The notes: generated by a model from the letters alone, not told the origin. DNA of 64,000 nt from Orientallactaga sibirica (GCA_036365145.1 JAEOAD010000004.1:49816001-49880000), one strand, 5' to 3'; shown: positions 47,000 to 59,558, counted from the stretch's first letter. Numbers and translations are program-made.

Positions 47000-49917
47000 C
47001 TATTGGTAACTATAAATCATGTAGCATCTAATATAGACAAAGATACTCATAGTAGTTACTGCTATTATTTCCCTCAACCATAAAATAATTGAAATCAATT
47101 TCATGAAATACAAAATTAATTTATTTTAAAAAAACAATAGCAATGAGAGAAGTTATAGTTGAAATATATGGTCCCTTAGATATTAAGGCAAATATTATTG
47201 GCCAAATTATTTTTGCAACTTTAAAGCTGTAGACATAAATGTGACAATGAATAAAATTTAAAGTAGCAAACAAATTTCTAGGTATAAGCCTACACTTCAC
47301 TTTAGGAGAGAACTGCTGAGTTTATGAATCGTGAAACTTGGATTTACATATTGTTTATTTTTTAGGACTACTTATATATGAAAATATCTGCCGGCATAAT
47401 TACATACCATACTGCTCATGGCATTGTGTAATTCTCATGTCTTATCTGAGTTAATGGAAAGTTTAAATGTTGAATGCTGTTTTCTTGTAAGTAGCTGAAA
47501 AGGTAGAAAATAACTCTCACCATTAACTAAGTGTTTCATATTTATAGGAGAAATGTATTACATTCCTTACCTCTTGTATCTACTAAACTTTGATGAGTCG
47601 TCAAGTGCCTTCATTCATTTTTAAACTGCCTGGAAGAAATCTTTTGGGGGCTTTTAATATTGGCACCAGTCATGACGACACACAACCATCCTATTATCAC
47701 TTGGGAAACTGAGGCAGCAATATCTTATCTCAAGAAATCAGTTATTCCATGTCAAAATATTAAACTGAAATGGAAAATAATAAAATAGCATGGTATGTTT
47801 CAGAATATGTGAATAAATGCAAACAGAAACTGAAGCCAATGTCTGAAGAAGACAGTGTTTTTCATTACTTATTAGTTTGCTATGGGTCTGTTCACATGAA
47901 ATTTCTTTCATGACAAAAGTGTGTACATATGCAAACATGCAGAATGACGTGATTCTATTTGACATTTGCCTCCTTCATTGAGAAAAACTGAAAATAAACC
48001 ACTCCATCCATAAAGATATAACAAAGGAACATAATTTTTAAGGCTCTGGTGTTGGGTTTATGATTCCATCATGAAGAGGTTATATAACTTATCCCTTGCA
48101 CTCTGTTTCAATACCCACAATATGGACATGTTAACAACATCAAGTATTAGATAATATAATGCCCATAAACTGATTTGCAATTCTATATCTAACATAATAA
48201 GATTTCAAAAACCACAAATTTTTAGTATTCTCAATAAAACACTTAATGAGACAGGAATGATTTTATCATTTACTAAAATGATATTTTAACTTAATTTTCA
48301 AATTTTATGTTATCCCAACTCCTAATAATGAACTGAACACTGAATTGCAAATAAAATTTGAGTGAATATGCCTCAATAGTTTGGAAAGCTGTTAAAACTA
48401 TGTTAAGGGAAATGGACCACAACTTTTTCTTTTTTTAACCCTCAAGTGGTAGCTGGTGGGAAAGCTGGAATCTCTGAGTACAATCTCTGAGTTTGAATAG
48501 GAAAAGGCAAGGGAAAGGATGAGGTTTGTAATGACATCCATAAAGGGGATAGTAGAGGGGGAAAAGAAGGTTTAGTCCCACAAGCAGGACAATGGGTTGT
48601 TTAAATTTCCTATGTTCTCCAATGAAAGCCTTAGAAAGCTATGGACAGAAGGTATATATCAGCAAGGTCTCTGGACAGCTTCCCCCAATCTCCTCCCCCA
48701 AAACTGCATATGGATCTCACCTACTCATTAGTGCCGTCTTGGAAAAATCACATCTTTACTATGGAAAATTAAAAATTAGTTCATTTGACAGGAAAGATAA
48801 GTACTTAAAACTGCAAAATATAGGGCTTCAAATATGACATGACACTTTTATTCTTATTGTAGCCTCTTGGAAATTAACTGTGAACTTAATGCTTTGAAGA
48901 GAATGTAATAATCAGCTTCCAGAGATAACAAGATAGACTACAATACAAAATGCACTTCAATAAAGAGAGATGACACTACCACTGTGACTTGTCAGATGTA
49001 CTGAGAAAGATACATACTTTATGATTCCTTTCTGTTTTATTCCCAGTTAACAACTTAATTCATGTAAAAATATTATGTGTCTAACTATATTTTAATTGCC
49101 TTATTTTGAAGGTATGTCACTATTATGGGAAATCTTACCTAATATTTAACTATTTTGTGAGCAAAGTATATTTATATCCATGATATTTTTGTCATTTATA
49201 AATTCACCCCAGGTTAAGTTAATGAAATATCTAGAATATAATAAGGAATTAAGTGACAATCAAATTGATTGAATTCTTTAAAAATATTCAAAATTGCCTT
49301 TAGCTACATTTTTAGAAGGGAAGACCAATTTCAAGAGAACCAACATCTTCATTAATGGATTAAAACAGAAATGAGATGTATGATCCTGAGGAAGTAAATG
49401 CTCCACATGATGAGTTTACTGTTAAGAGGATAATTTGAAAAGTGAATAAGCAGCCTATACAGACCTAGACAAAATAGTTGAATTTGTTCTCAAAGAGAAA
49501 AAAATACATATCATTTACCTAAAAGGGACTGCCATGATTAAAATGTCCATTGGCATGGAGAAGGAAGTGAAAGATTATAAATTGTTTTGCAAATTCTGAG
49601 ATTAGGTGACCTTTAAAATAAAAGAAGATAAAAATCTCACATCACTTAACTGTTTCAAGGAAACTAGAACTGCCAAAAGCTGAACTAAAATATTAAGAAA
49701 AGAAAGTATAGTTTGATCTGTAAAATTAACAGTTGTAAAATATTCTAGAAAAGTTGAAATAGAGATAGAAGTATGTATTTCACCATTTTCCAACATATTT
49801 AAAAATTTCATTTTCACATGTACATGATTTACCAGCTATCACAGGATTTTCATATAATTTTTCACAGGATTTTCATATAATTTTTCACATTTTTCCTAAG
49901 AAACATTATAATCTACT
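47000..49917. other. SINE-poor AT-rich DNA
   Basis: About 2.9 kb with at most one very decayed B1-like trace near 47665-47720 (ttgggaaactgaggcag). A 23-bp tandem duplication sits at its right end. No exon signal. Confidence 0.5.
49841..49889. repeat. 23-bp unit, two tandem copies
   Basis: The unit beginning acaggattttcatataa occurs at 49841-49863 and again, identically, at 49864-49886, with the start of a third (aca) after it. Confidence 0.95.
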
Positions 49918-49930
49918 CATTTCATCTTAT

Positions 49931-50095
49931 CGTTTTTTTGTTTTGTTTTGTTTTGTTTTTCGAGGTAGGGTCTCACTCTGGCCCAGGCTGACCTACAAAA
50001 AACTATGTGATCTCAGGGTGGCCTTGAACTCTCAGTGATTCTCCTACCTCTGCCTTCCGAGTGCTGGGATTAAAGGCGTCCACCACCACGCCCAG
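49931..50095 (-). mobile_element. B1 SINE, antisense, with perfect 13-bp target duplication
   Basis: (GTTTT)n tail complement, cgaggtagggtctcactctg, tgccttccgagtgctgggat, caccaccacgcccag. Repeats catttcatcttat at 49918-49930 and 50096-50108 are perfect. The CpG-bearing ggcgtccaccaccacgccc suggests little decay. Confidence 0.96.
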
Positions 50096-50109
50096 CATTT
50101 CATCTTATA

Positions 50110-50779
50110 TTTATCCTCGTATTTACTCATAATGCAATATGCTCTCCTCAAATGTTTGTGTATAAGCATACTGCAGCCCACTTGAATTACATATTTTTGT
50201 TATACATGGTATATTCACCAGCATCTTCAAACATTATCCAGATTTTGCAAGCTTTTCTTAAGATAGAATTTCAGAAGTAGCATTAATAGATTAGTATGAA
50301 TATTTTATAGGTTTTCCCCAATATAATGCCAAATTACATCCCAAAAGGACTGTGCCAATTTTAATTGCAATGAGTCTTGGCTTAAAGGACCAGACCCACA
50401 AACTGTTGGCAATTTGGGACATGGTTGTTTTTAATATTGCCATTTAGCAAGTGAATAGTGTTCATATTGCGATAGAAGAAAACCCAAATGTAATAAACAA
50501 TTAGATAAAAATCTCTCTATTCTACTGACTATCCTGTGGTCAAATGATCACCCAGATGTAAGGAGATCACCAAGTGTGGTCAATTAAAAATAAATTGTAC
50601 AGGCAAAAAGCATGCTGCTACAGAAGTTCAAACTTAGGCAAAGAAATGGGTAAGGCAAGGCCATGAAGTAAGGTCTCTGGTCAAGTTATATTAGCATAAC
50701 TGATCACATAAGGGATGTTTAAAAATGTGAAATGAATAAATGTCCATTTCCAAGTAAAAAGGCAGGCACATTATAATCC
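50110..50779. other. Unassigned AT-rich DNA
   Basis: No gene or named element. 50340-50600 might be a decayed repeat. Confidence 0.4.
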
Positions 50780-50794
50780 AGAAATTCATTTTTT

Positions 50795-51023
50795 TTTTTT
50801 TTTGGTATTTTTTAAACTTTTATTTATTTATTTGCCAGCAGAGAGAGACAGAAGAGAGGCAGACACAGAGAGAACTGGCATGCCAGGGCCTCTAGCCACT
50901 GCAAATAAAATCCAGATGTATGTGCCCTTTGTGCATCTGGCTTACATGGGACCTGGAGAATCAAACCGGGATCCTCTGGCTTCACATGCAAACACCTTAA
51001 CAACTAAGCCATTTCTCCTTCCG
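50795..51023 (-). mobile_element. DIP-like SINE, antisense, with perfect 15-bp target duplication
   Basis: T-rich tail, GA-rich tract, gcctctagccactgcaaata, ctggagaatcaaaccgggat, caactaagccatttctcctt. Repeats agaaattcatttttt at 50780-50794 and 51024-51038. Confidence 0.95.
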
Positions 51024-51039
51024 AGAAATTCATTTTTTA

Positions 51040-51518
51040 TGTCCTAAAAATTCTTATACAAGATGATTCATTGGTTATGTTGACCCAAAGAAGTCATCAA
51101 GAGGAGACATTGTAATAATAGACACAGAACCACGGAGTTGTAAAAATGCACAAGGCAGCTCTTTTTGTATAAGCTTTGCCAGTCCTCTCAGAATGCTGAA
51201 CTTGAAAATCAGGAAGCAAACCATTTAGCATTGTGAACTCTGAGCTCCTAAGTCATCTCTCCCAGTGAAAGAGGTAGAATTCTCACAGGTGGTCACTTCA
51301 CAGCCACCAGGGGTTGCCTTTGCATCTGCTTCTGAGGAGATGGAACCTGCCTTGCCTGAGGAATAGTGAAGACAACATGTATGCAGTATCACTCATTGAG
51401 AGTCCAAAGGCCTGAAAAGTGAGGGAGACAGTAAGGTTGCATAATGATTTCCTGTAAATTGAAGCAATATCTCCTAGAGGGAAGAAAGTGACTAATAAGA
51501 CTAAGAAACTAACAAGAT
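51040..51518. other. Unassigned DNA
   Basis: Slightly GC-richer at 51240-51420. No recognised element or exon. Confidence 0.4.
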
Positions 51519-51532
51519 TGATAGATAGATAG

Positions 51533-51617
<85 letters not shown>
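51519..51617. repeat. (GATA)n microsatellite, about 25 units
   Basis: Nearly pure TAGA/GATA units with one early interruption (tagtagata) and a slip at the right end (gatgata). Confidence 0.97.
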
Positions 51618-51646
51618 GATAGAAAGAAAATTTAAGATGAATGATT

Positions 51647-51855
51647 GGGGGCTGGAGAGAAGGCTCAGCAGTTAAAGGTACTTGCTTGCAAAGCCTGATG
51701 GCCCAGGTTTAATTCCCCAGCATCCATGTAAAGCCAGATGCATGGAGCGGCACATGCATCTGGAGTTCATTTGCAATGTCAGAAGGCCCTGGCACAACCA
51801 TACTCACTTTCTTTCTGCCCCCCCATAACTAAATAAAGAAAAATATTTTTTAAGA
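51647..51855 (+). mobile_element. DIP-like SINE
   Basis: gggctggagagaaggctcag, ttgcttgcaaagcctgatgg, aattccccagcatccatgta, gcatctggagttcatttgca. Short CT part with a C-run, then aactaaataaagaaaaat. 30 bp downstream of the GATA array. Confidence 0.93.
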
Positions 51856-51939
51856 TTTAAAAAAGGAACTTAGAAGGTTCACAAAGCTCACAATGATTAC
51901 AAAACTCTGAAGTTCAGAAAACCATATGACTCATCTGCA

Positions 51940-52470
51940 GTAAGATATTACTGGGACAGGGGAGAAACATCCTTGGGGCTGTCTTCAAATTGGGCAGGAA
52001 GCTCCAGGAATATAGCTTCCCATTTCTCCATCCCATCTCAATATCCTGAGTGGTTCTGCCACATAAGAGTTTGGCAGTTTAATAATGACATAATTATTTT
52101 AAAATACAGAAACAATGTGGCAATTTCCTCCACACTAAAATTCTTCCTGAAGGAACGTTCCTTAAGACTATGAAAGCAAATGAAACATATACAGAGCTCA
52201 GAAAGCTTCAGAAACTTAGAAGACTTACAAGGCTCCTTTCCAAGGCTATATAAGTAGTAACAACTATTGGGATGAGGAAAATTTGCAGATGGCCAGGCTA
52301 CCTGCCCTCTGTGTAGGGAATTCCAGAATTGCAGCTCCTGAGAGCTGTCACTTGAGTTGAGTCTGGGGTTTTTTAGTGATGCAGCTGCCTTTTCGTTACA
52401 CATGCTCCTGCAAGTAATCCCGATTCAGATACACTCAGCAGTCCACCAAACTAGCCTTGGGCACATTGAT
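51940..52470 (+). repeat. LTR-like dispersed repeat
   Basis: Its end (gcagctgccttttcgttaca, then catgctcctgcaagtaat) matches a segment at 38818-38860 (agctgcctttgaattacaca, gatcctgcaaacaacccc), showing a repeated sequence. ggctatataagtag near 52245 is TATA-like, compatible with an LTR. A 121-codon minus-strand ORF inside has no motif. Confidence 0.45.
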
Positions 52471-52601
52471 TTCTTTGGTATGTTGTAGGTGCACTATCTC
52501 TGGTTTGTCAACCAAGAAAAAGTTTCCCACAACAAGGAGTCAGCGTTTTAAGTTTCTGAATCCTGAGACCCAGGTATGCACTGTTCCATTCTTGTCAGTT
52601 C

Positions 52602-52821
52602 TTTTTTTTTTTTTTTTTTTGGTGGTGGTGGTGTTAGATACAGGTTCTCCTTTGGCCCATGTTGGCCTCAAACTCAAAGATGGCCTTGAACATGATTCTT
52701 CTGTCCTCCTGCTGATTCCTAGAATTATAGGTGTGTGTCATCATGATCAATTTGAAGCAGTATTGGGGATCAAACCTAGGGCTCTGTGCATGATGGGCAA
52801 ACACCCTACTGAGTTACCAGT
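52602..52821 (-). mobile_element. B4-like SINE, antisense
   Basis: T-run and (GGT)n, B1-like part (tggccttgaacatgattctt, gattcctagaattataggtg), then the ID-type complement (tggggatcaaacctagggct, catgatgggcaaacacccta). Confidence 0.8.
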
Positions 52822-52831
52822 TTCTGTTCAT

Positions 52832-52989
52832 TTTATTTTGTTTTTGGTTTTTCAAGGCAGGGTCTCACTCTATCCCAGGCTGAACTGAAATTCACTACAC
52901 AGTCTCAGGGTGGCCTGGAACTCATGGTAATCCTCCTACCTCTGTCTCCCAAGTGCTGGGATTAAATTCATGTGCCACGACACCTGGCC
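52832..52989 (-). mobile_element. B1 SINE, antisense, with perfect 10-bp target duplication
   Basis: ggtttttcaaggcagggtct, gaactgaaattcactacac, ctctgtctcccaagtgctgg, gccacgacacctgg. Repeats ttctgttcat at 52822-52831 and 52990-52999. It inserted just beside the B4-like element. Confidence 0.94.
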
Positions 52990-53314
52990 TTCTGTTCATC
53001 TTCTTAATGCATTGAATGAACCCCACAAACACTGGTAAGGACAGTCTTCTATACTACCCCAATTTGAACGAAAATATCTTAGGAAAAAACACCCTCACAG
53101 AAATTATTTTTTGCCACTTTTACCAAGGCACAAACTTAATCATCACAGATGTCAAGAAATTAATCAGTGGTTACCTACTTGAAGGAATGATAATTAGGGT
53201 ATGACAGAGAGATCAAGAAGGAATTTTTTACTGTATATTTTGTACCATCAATATATTGCCTATTAAAATCAATGTACAAATTTACAAAATAACACATGCA
53301 CAAAAAACTGGTTA

Positions 53315-53526
53315 CGGGCTGGAGGGATGGCTTAGCGATTAAGGCTTTGCCTGCAAAGCCAAAGGACCCAGGTTCAACTCTCCAGGACCCACGTTAGCCA
53401 GATGCACAAGGGGGCACACACATCTGGAGTTTGTTTGCAGTGGCTAGAGGTCATGGCACGCCCATTCTCTCTTTCTCCCCCCTTACTCTGTCAAATAAAT
53501 AAATAAATATTTTTAAAAATTATTTT
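53315..53526 (+). mobile_element. DIP-like SINE with perfect 13-bp target duplication
   Basis: cgggctggagggatggctta, gcctgcaaagccaaaggacc, cacgttagccagatgcacaa, CT-rich stretch, AAATAAATAAATAAAT. Repeats aaaaaactggtta at 53302-53314 and 53527-53539. Confidence 0.96.
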
Positions 53527-53788
53527 AAAAAACTGGTTATATCTTGTGTAGTATGATGAAACCAACCATGAGATTGCATATCCACATCCATATGAACAAT
53601 GGGAGGGCAACGGCAGCTGTAACAAGGATTCCATGATCAACCTATTTTTTCCAGTTTGTCCTTTTCTAATAATTTCAATATTCACTTATGTATATTTAAT
53701 GATATCATCAAAATTATCCTCTGTATAATTCAGTTAGTATGATAGAATGAATTTCTCAAAATATATGACTGGAACAGGATAATTATGC

Positions 53789-53825
<37 letters not shown>

Positions 53826-53838
53826 TACACATACACAT
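53789..53838. repeat. (AT)n(AC)n compound microsatellite
   Basis: About 12 AT units followed by CA units and cacatacacatacacat, at the tail side of the next antisense SINE. Confidence 0.93.
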
Positions 53839-54078
53839 TTGGAGAGAGACACCGACAGTGACAGATAGAGAGGGAGAGGAAGACAGATAGAGATGGGCAC
53901 ACTAGCAGCCTCTCAGCTGCTGTGAATGAAATCCAGATGTGTGTGCACTTGTGGGCAAGTGCGGCATTGCACCCTTGCATCACTTTGCATCTGGCTAAAC
54001 GTGGGACCTAGAGATTGGAACTGGGTTCTTAGGCTTAGCAGGCAGGTGCCTTAACCACTAAGCCATCTCTCCAGCCCT
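53839..54078 (-). mobile_element. DIP-like SINE, long variant, antisense
   Basis: GA tract, cctctcagctgctgtgaatg, the variant segment at about 53948-53985 (complement includes aagggtgcaatgccgcact), ctggctaaacgtgggaccta, and taagccatctctccagccct. Third copy sharing the insertion. Confidence 0.9.
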
Positions 54079-54134
54079 GCTTTTATATTTTATAATATGT
54101 TCTTAATGTGTAGCAGTTGGTTCTTTTTAATAGT

Positions 54135-54378
54135 CAGGGGGGATTATGGAAGAATTTTCTGTGTAGCCCAAAGTGACACAGAATTTTCTCTGAAGTGCAG
54201 ACTGGCTTAAAACTGGTGGTTAACTGTCTACCTTTGTCGTCAGTGTGCTGGGATTATAAGCATATGCCACCTGCCCAGAAAGATCATTCACACTTTGTTT
54301 TTGGAGTACTGGGAATTTAACCTAAGGTCTTGGGCAGGCCAGACACGTACTCTACCACCAAGATACATCCTAGCCCTT
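54135..54378 (-). mobile_element. B4-like SINE, antisense, diverged
   Basis: B1-like antisense (ttctgtgtagcccaaagtga, tgctgggattataagcatat), then the ID-type complement (actgggaatttaacctaagg, acgtactctaccaccaagat, atcctagccct). Confidence 0.75.
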
Positions 54379-54648
54379 ATTTGCTTTTCTTTGAAAGTCA
54401 TAACTTATTACTGTAGGTAAAAGCCACCAGGTGACAATGCACTGCCTATTTGTAAAAATAAACAAACAAAAAAATTATATATGTAAAACTAAAATATTCA
54501 TAATCACATTATCCAAAAAAATATCTATTATTTACCTAAATATGAATATATGGTCCTCATTCACAGTACATTTTCTATTTTCCTGCTTTGTACTTATTTC
54601 ATCATCAAAATCCAATGCAATTGTTAATCTTTCAAATAATGAAAAAGG

Positions 54649-54831
54649 GGGCTGGAGAGATGGCTTAGCGGGTAACGCACTCATCTTTAAAGCAAAAGGA
54701 TCCTGGTTCGATTCTCCAGGATGCATGTAAGCCAAATGTACAAGGTGGCACATGCATCTGGGAGTTCGTTTGCAATGGCTGGAGGCCTTGACACGCACAC
54801 CCATTCTCTCTCTGCCTTTTAAAAAAAAATG
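54649..54831 (+). mobile_element. DIP-like SINE with perfect 10-bp target duplication
   Basis: ggctggagagatggcttagc, a near-canonical Pol III B-box (ggttcgattct), acatgcatctgggagttcgt, short CT part and A-run. Repeats atgaaaaagg at 54639-54648 and 54832-54841. The CT tract is unusually short for this family. Confidence 0.95.
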
Positions 54832-54841
54832 ATGAAAAAGG

Positions 54842-56116
54842 TCATAAGTTAAAATTACCATACTTATTCTTCTTTTCATGTGATAAATAGATCATTTCTA
54901 CATCCACACTACTACAAATGGCACTAACAAAACTATGCATATACCTAGTTAATTCAAGTGGAATTAATTCCTAGAAATGGTATTTTTGTAAGCAAAGGAG
55001 TATATTTAAGACTCTGATACACACAGTAGTGCATTCCTGGAGTTTCAACTGCCTAGTATCCATTTTCTCATGTGGTGGTTAACAATTCCTTGGCTTTCCT
55101 TGGAATCTTGTTTTAGTGGAACTATAATTCAGAGCATCAGTGACTGAGACATGGATATGAAAGGCCAGCTGGCCAGGGTATGCGCTCCTCTTTTGCAAGT
55201 TGGATTAGAAGCACCGGAGGACATGAACGAGGTAATGCTGGATTCATGCATTCAGTGGTATCACCTGAAGAGACTTCTTTCCTCCCTGATCTCCATGGCC
55301 ACGCTGTTTCCTCACCTTTGCTTTTGATTCTGCAAGCTGCAAAATTCAGTCCCCTTCTGGTGCATCTTTTTCCTTAAATTAGTCATAACTGATTTATGTA
55401 GGATGCAAACTTCTACAAATATCAATGAATAGATTAACCAAAAGTTCAGGAGTATCTGTGCTATACCTTATCTTCATCCTCTTGATCAGCCTTTTTCAAT
55501 GAACCAACCTGTGTTGATAATCTTTGGTGTTTTACTTAGAAATTTGGAAACCTCATTTAAAAATTCTTTTTATTTTTATCACTAAGTTAACATTTTAAAT
55601 GTTTAATGGCTTTATAGATTCCATTATTTCATGTCTAATCTTGCTTTATAATACTTTTAATATTTAATAGCCAATGATAATGTTTTTGTGCCCCAATTGT
55701 ATTCAAGTTTCTTAGGATAAATAATGAACATGGATCTTTCTATTCAATTGATCTTCAGTCCCATGAAAGAGATACATTTATTTGTGAGTCATTTTAATGA
55801 CACATCTTCTAGTAGGAGAAAACACAGATAAGAATCTTAAGAGTGAAAATTAAGCTGTTGCAAGTAAGTTGTGCTAAATATAGTTCCTGTATGTTATTGA
55901 TAATTATATTTATGGCATTTTGAAGGTGAAATGTCAAATTATATAAGGTCAAAACTTCATTTTGTCTCTATTATACTTGTTATTAAGTCTATACTTTCAT
56001 CTATCTTATTTTTGACATTCTATGTTCATTTCTTCATCTGATATTTATATTAAGATGCAATATGAACTATTTAGTTTCTATTTTTCACAAATAATTGCTC
56101 AAATTTCATAGAACCA
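54842..56116. other. Unique AT-rich DNA
   Basis: The part at 55060-55370 is slightly GC-richer; no exon or repeat recognised. Confidence 0.45.
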
Positions 56117-56131
56117 TATATTAATCATTTT

Positions 56132-56331
56132 ATTTTAAATATTTTTATTTATATGCAAGTATAAAGAGAAAGGGAGGGAGAGAATAGGCAGGCCAGGGTG
56201 TCCAGCCACTGCAAATGAACTCCAGATGCATGCCACTGTGCATCTGGCTTTACATAGGTACTGGGAAATCAAACTGTGGTCATTAAGCTTTGCAGGCAAA
56301 CACCTTAGCCACTGCGCCATCTCTCCAGGCC
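56132..56331 (-). mobile_element. DIP-like SINE, antisense, with perfect 15-bp target duplication
   Basis: Tail, GA tract, tgtccagccactgcaaatga, aagctttgcaggcaaacacc, actgcgccatctctccagg. Repeats tatattaatcatttt at 56117-56131 and 56332-56346. Confidence 0.95.
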
Positions 56332-56346
56332 TATATTAATCATTTT

Positions 56347-57468
56347 CAACTTTCACACATATATGTGGTTATTTAATTTGCTTTCACATCTTTTAGAATT
56401 TGTGTTCATGGTATTTTATTTGCTTCTCCATGTTTGTATGTTAGTATACTGGTTATATCTTGTTTGAATTACTGCAATATATTGTAGCATCTTTAAATAT
56501 TTGACAAAATAACCTCCCTTTAATATTTTTATATTACATTATTAATATTTACATACTTCTAGTATATTAAACATTATATGTTTTAATGTGACTAAAGCTT
56601 ATATGCAAACATGTTTATTGCTAAATCTATTTGATTTTCCAGGTAAATTTAGGAATTGTTTTGTGATTCTGGGAATGGAGCCAATGGTCTTGTATGTTCT
56701 AGGAAAATGCTCTGCCATAATCTACATCACTAGTCACAGATAAACTTTAGAATCTCTGAAAGGTTCACAACAAATTCATTGGAATAAAAGTGACATTGCC
56801 TGCATATGTCCACTTATGCACACACAAAACCCCTGTGTACATATATACTCAGTATTTTCATTTTACTATGTCACTACTTACATTTACTGATAATGTCTTT
56901 TAGTGAAACTCTGAGTTTTAACACTTGGGTGATTTTGGCATATAAAGGAAAAAAATTCAAGCAGCACTGAAATAACTATAGCATCTGAAATATAAAAGTA
57001 ATATAAAATGTATCTATGTATGAGAGTGAGGAGGGACCAACAAAGTGAAGAAAATGACTGTTTTTAGGTCATCAAGTAATTTCAGAATTGGCCTATTTTG
57101 GATTTTAGTTAGCAAGTTTAGAAATTGAAAGATTGTCTTTTTTTAGATAAAGAAAATTAGGCCAAAATAATTAGTAAGATAGTTTGAGATGCAGCTCATC
57201 ATTTGTTAGTTGTTGCTTAATTTAAAATAGAACACCTCTCATATTTGTTAGATAGTTGTGTTCAGTTAGAAAAATCAACATGTGTCACTCAAATTTTATC
57301 CATGTAACTCTTGAAGTATTGGAATTAATTGGAAGTAATTACTTCCATCCACATTTCACAAACACTCAGCATTCAAGACGCTTTATTATTAGTTCATACG
57401 CACTATTCACAAACCCATGGCACACTTGTGCACACTTAGCGTAATTATTCTTATCTAAAATCATCAAA
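56347..57468. other. Unique AT-rich DNA
   Basis: About 1.1 kb without recognised elements. 56350-56640 has L1-antisense-like phrasing (ggtattttatttgcttctcc) but too weak to call. Confidence 0.4.
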
Positions 57469-57480
57469 GCTTACAACTTA

Positions 57481-57728
57481 GGGGCTAGAGAGATGGCTAA
57501 GCAGTTAAGGCACTTGTCTGCAAAGCCTAAGGACTCAGGTTTGATTCCCCAGTACCCACATAAGGCGGAGAGCATGCATCTGGAGTTTGTTTGCAATGGC
57601 TAGAAGCCACGGCATGCCCCATTCTCTCTCTTTCTTTCTCTCCCTCTCTCTCTCTCTCTCACACACTCTTTCTCCCTCTCATTAATAAATAAATTAATTA
57701 AACATGCTTCAAAAAAAAAAAAAAAAAA
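57481..57728 (+). mobile_element. DIP-like SINE
   Basis: gggctagagagatggctaag, ctgcaaagcctaaggactca, gcatctggagtttgtttgca, CT tract at 57620-57680, AATAAATAAATTAATTAAA and an A-run. The flanking cttacaac motif on both sides is a partial target duplication. Confidence 0.93.
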
Positions 57729-57739
57729 CCTTACAACCT

Positions 57740-58638
57740 GGATACAAAGCAACTTTGGCTCTGGTATTTGTCCTTGACGTAATATTAGGATTGTGGGAAA
57801 GTTGTCCATAAGTCTAGTTCAGTAAGGAACTAACTCAACTTTGATCTCATCTAAAACACTCCATAGTCAAAGTATAAACACAATGCTAATTAGAACTCCC
57901 AATCAAGCTCAGTGTATCATTGTAAACCATTCCTTCAGTGAGAAATATACATTTTATCACAATGATTGTGTTCGGATTAACTTTAGCGAGGGTTTCTTTT
58001 CTTTGCAATCTGAGACAGGCACTGCTTCTTCCAAATGCTTTCACTGTTGGTGCATGTTTGCTCTGCTGGGATTTTTGTTCTGATGCTGTGTTGTTGTTCT
58101 CATTTTCTTATACAAAATGAAGAGTAGTAGCTTTTAAACTTTTCTCTGTCACATTTTCCTTACTCTAAAACATTCAACAACAAAAAAGTTCCCAACAATT
58201 TTGGGATTTCTTGGAGTCCCTGAAGCTCATCTATCAATCATGAAATTTCCATGACTTCAGGAAGTTAAAAAAAAAATGGTTTACAGATTCTCACATATAC
58301 AGTCAATTCTGAGTCTATAAACATATCTTTTAAATTATTGTTATAATTATTGAGTGAAGTATACAGCCAAGAAAAGGCACCTACTTGGCTAGAGATCCCA
58401 CATGGGGGCCTGGGAAAACCATAGAAACAAAAAGAGAAAAAAAAGTTCAAAGATCTCCTGCCATGTGGGGAGCTGGAGCAGGTAATGGAGCTCATGTGGA
58501 GAAAAAGGGCTAGAGGGCTATCCAGGCTGAGCCTGGGCTGGGCCAAGCCAGCACAAGCTCAGCCAAGGGAAATCCTCACCCACAGCTGGAAGTTCCCAAG
58601 CAGTCAGAGCTATACATGTATCTTTAAAGATTATATAT

Positions 58639-58681
<43 letters not shown>

Positions 58682-59545
58682 AGGCACAAGTACCAAAGTC
58701 TGGTTCTAACATAATATTAATACAATATAATAATATGTCATATATCAATACATTGCATATATAAATGGGTAGATGTAGTCATTTCTTCTTATCCAAGTAT
58801 TTTACAAAATGTACAGCCATTCAATGACCAACTGTTAGTGGTGAATATATATGGTTCAAAGCATGTTACAAACAGTGTTTCTAAACTTTACTCCACTTGC
58901 AAGGAACTTTGGGCAACTTCTTGGGATAAATCTTCCTTCCTCATAGGGGAAGCTTAGGATTGGGATAATTCAAAGTAATTACAAAATAATAGCATGATCA
59001 ATGTGGGTGTGCCAGCTATGACCATTTGCTAATTTACTTCCTTTTTCAAAATATTTTTCCTATATTTTGTATTTGGTACCTAACAGAGAAAAAAAAAGGT
59101 AAAGTGTCATTCTTGACTCAGGGAAAAATAATAAGATGGTAATGTGAGAATGCTTCCCACATTTGTTAAGACTATATTACATCAAAGCAATCTTGAAGAG
59201 TTTTTGTGGATGATGGAAATCCTTTCAGAAATGACTGTTGGCATTGTGTGTCCTAATCTGTTAAGTTATAACCTACCATTTAGCATGGCTTCTGAGGAGT
59301 AAAATCTACCTTACTTGTACTATGACCATATCATCCACAAATTAGTTTTTGAAAACTAAGCTGGTATCCATGCTTAATATGAGCATAAGTAACAATAAGC
59401 CTTTTAGATATAAGTTAAAGAATGCAAAGAAAGTGAAATGGAAGCACAGAAATTGAAATGGGAATCACAATTGCATATATAAGTAAATGGAACACAGGTA
59501 AAAATTTTGCCAAGTTTTATTCATAAATGGACACAGTGAATAACC
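57740..59545. other. Unique DNA with one GT microsatellite
   Basis: 58440-58620 is locally GC-richer (ctgggctgggccaagcc), with no assignable identity; the rest is AT-rich. Confidence 0.45.
58641..58678. repeat. (GT)n microsatellite
   Basis: About 19 GT units after atatatac; reading frames through it are spurious. Confidence 0.95.
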
Positions 59546-59558
59546 AAATTGATTTTTT

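Noticed and set aside
47660..47730. B1-like trace
   Set aside because: Only a short phrase (ttgggaaactgaggcag) fits; too little to list as an element.
51519..51617. Regular array resembling a CRISPR or satellite
   Set aside because: Four-base unit without spacers in a vertebrate context; it is a microsatellite.
52457..52888. 143-codon plus-strand ORF
   Set aside because: It runs through a T-run, an antisense B4-like SINE and into a B1, so it is repeat-derived.
54649..54760. tRNA-like sequence with A- and B-box-like motifs
   Set aside because: It is the head of a DIP SINE, followed by SINE body, tail and target duplication; no cloverleaf of a functional tRNA is expected.
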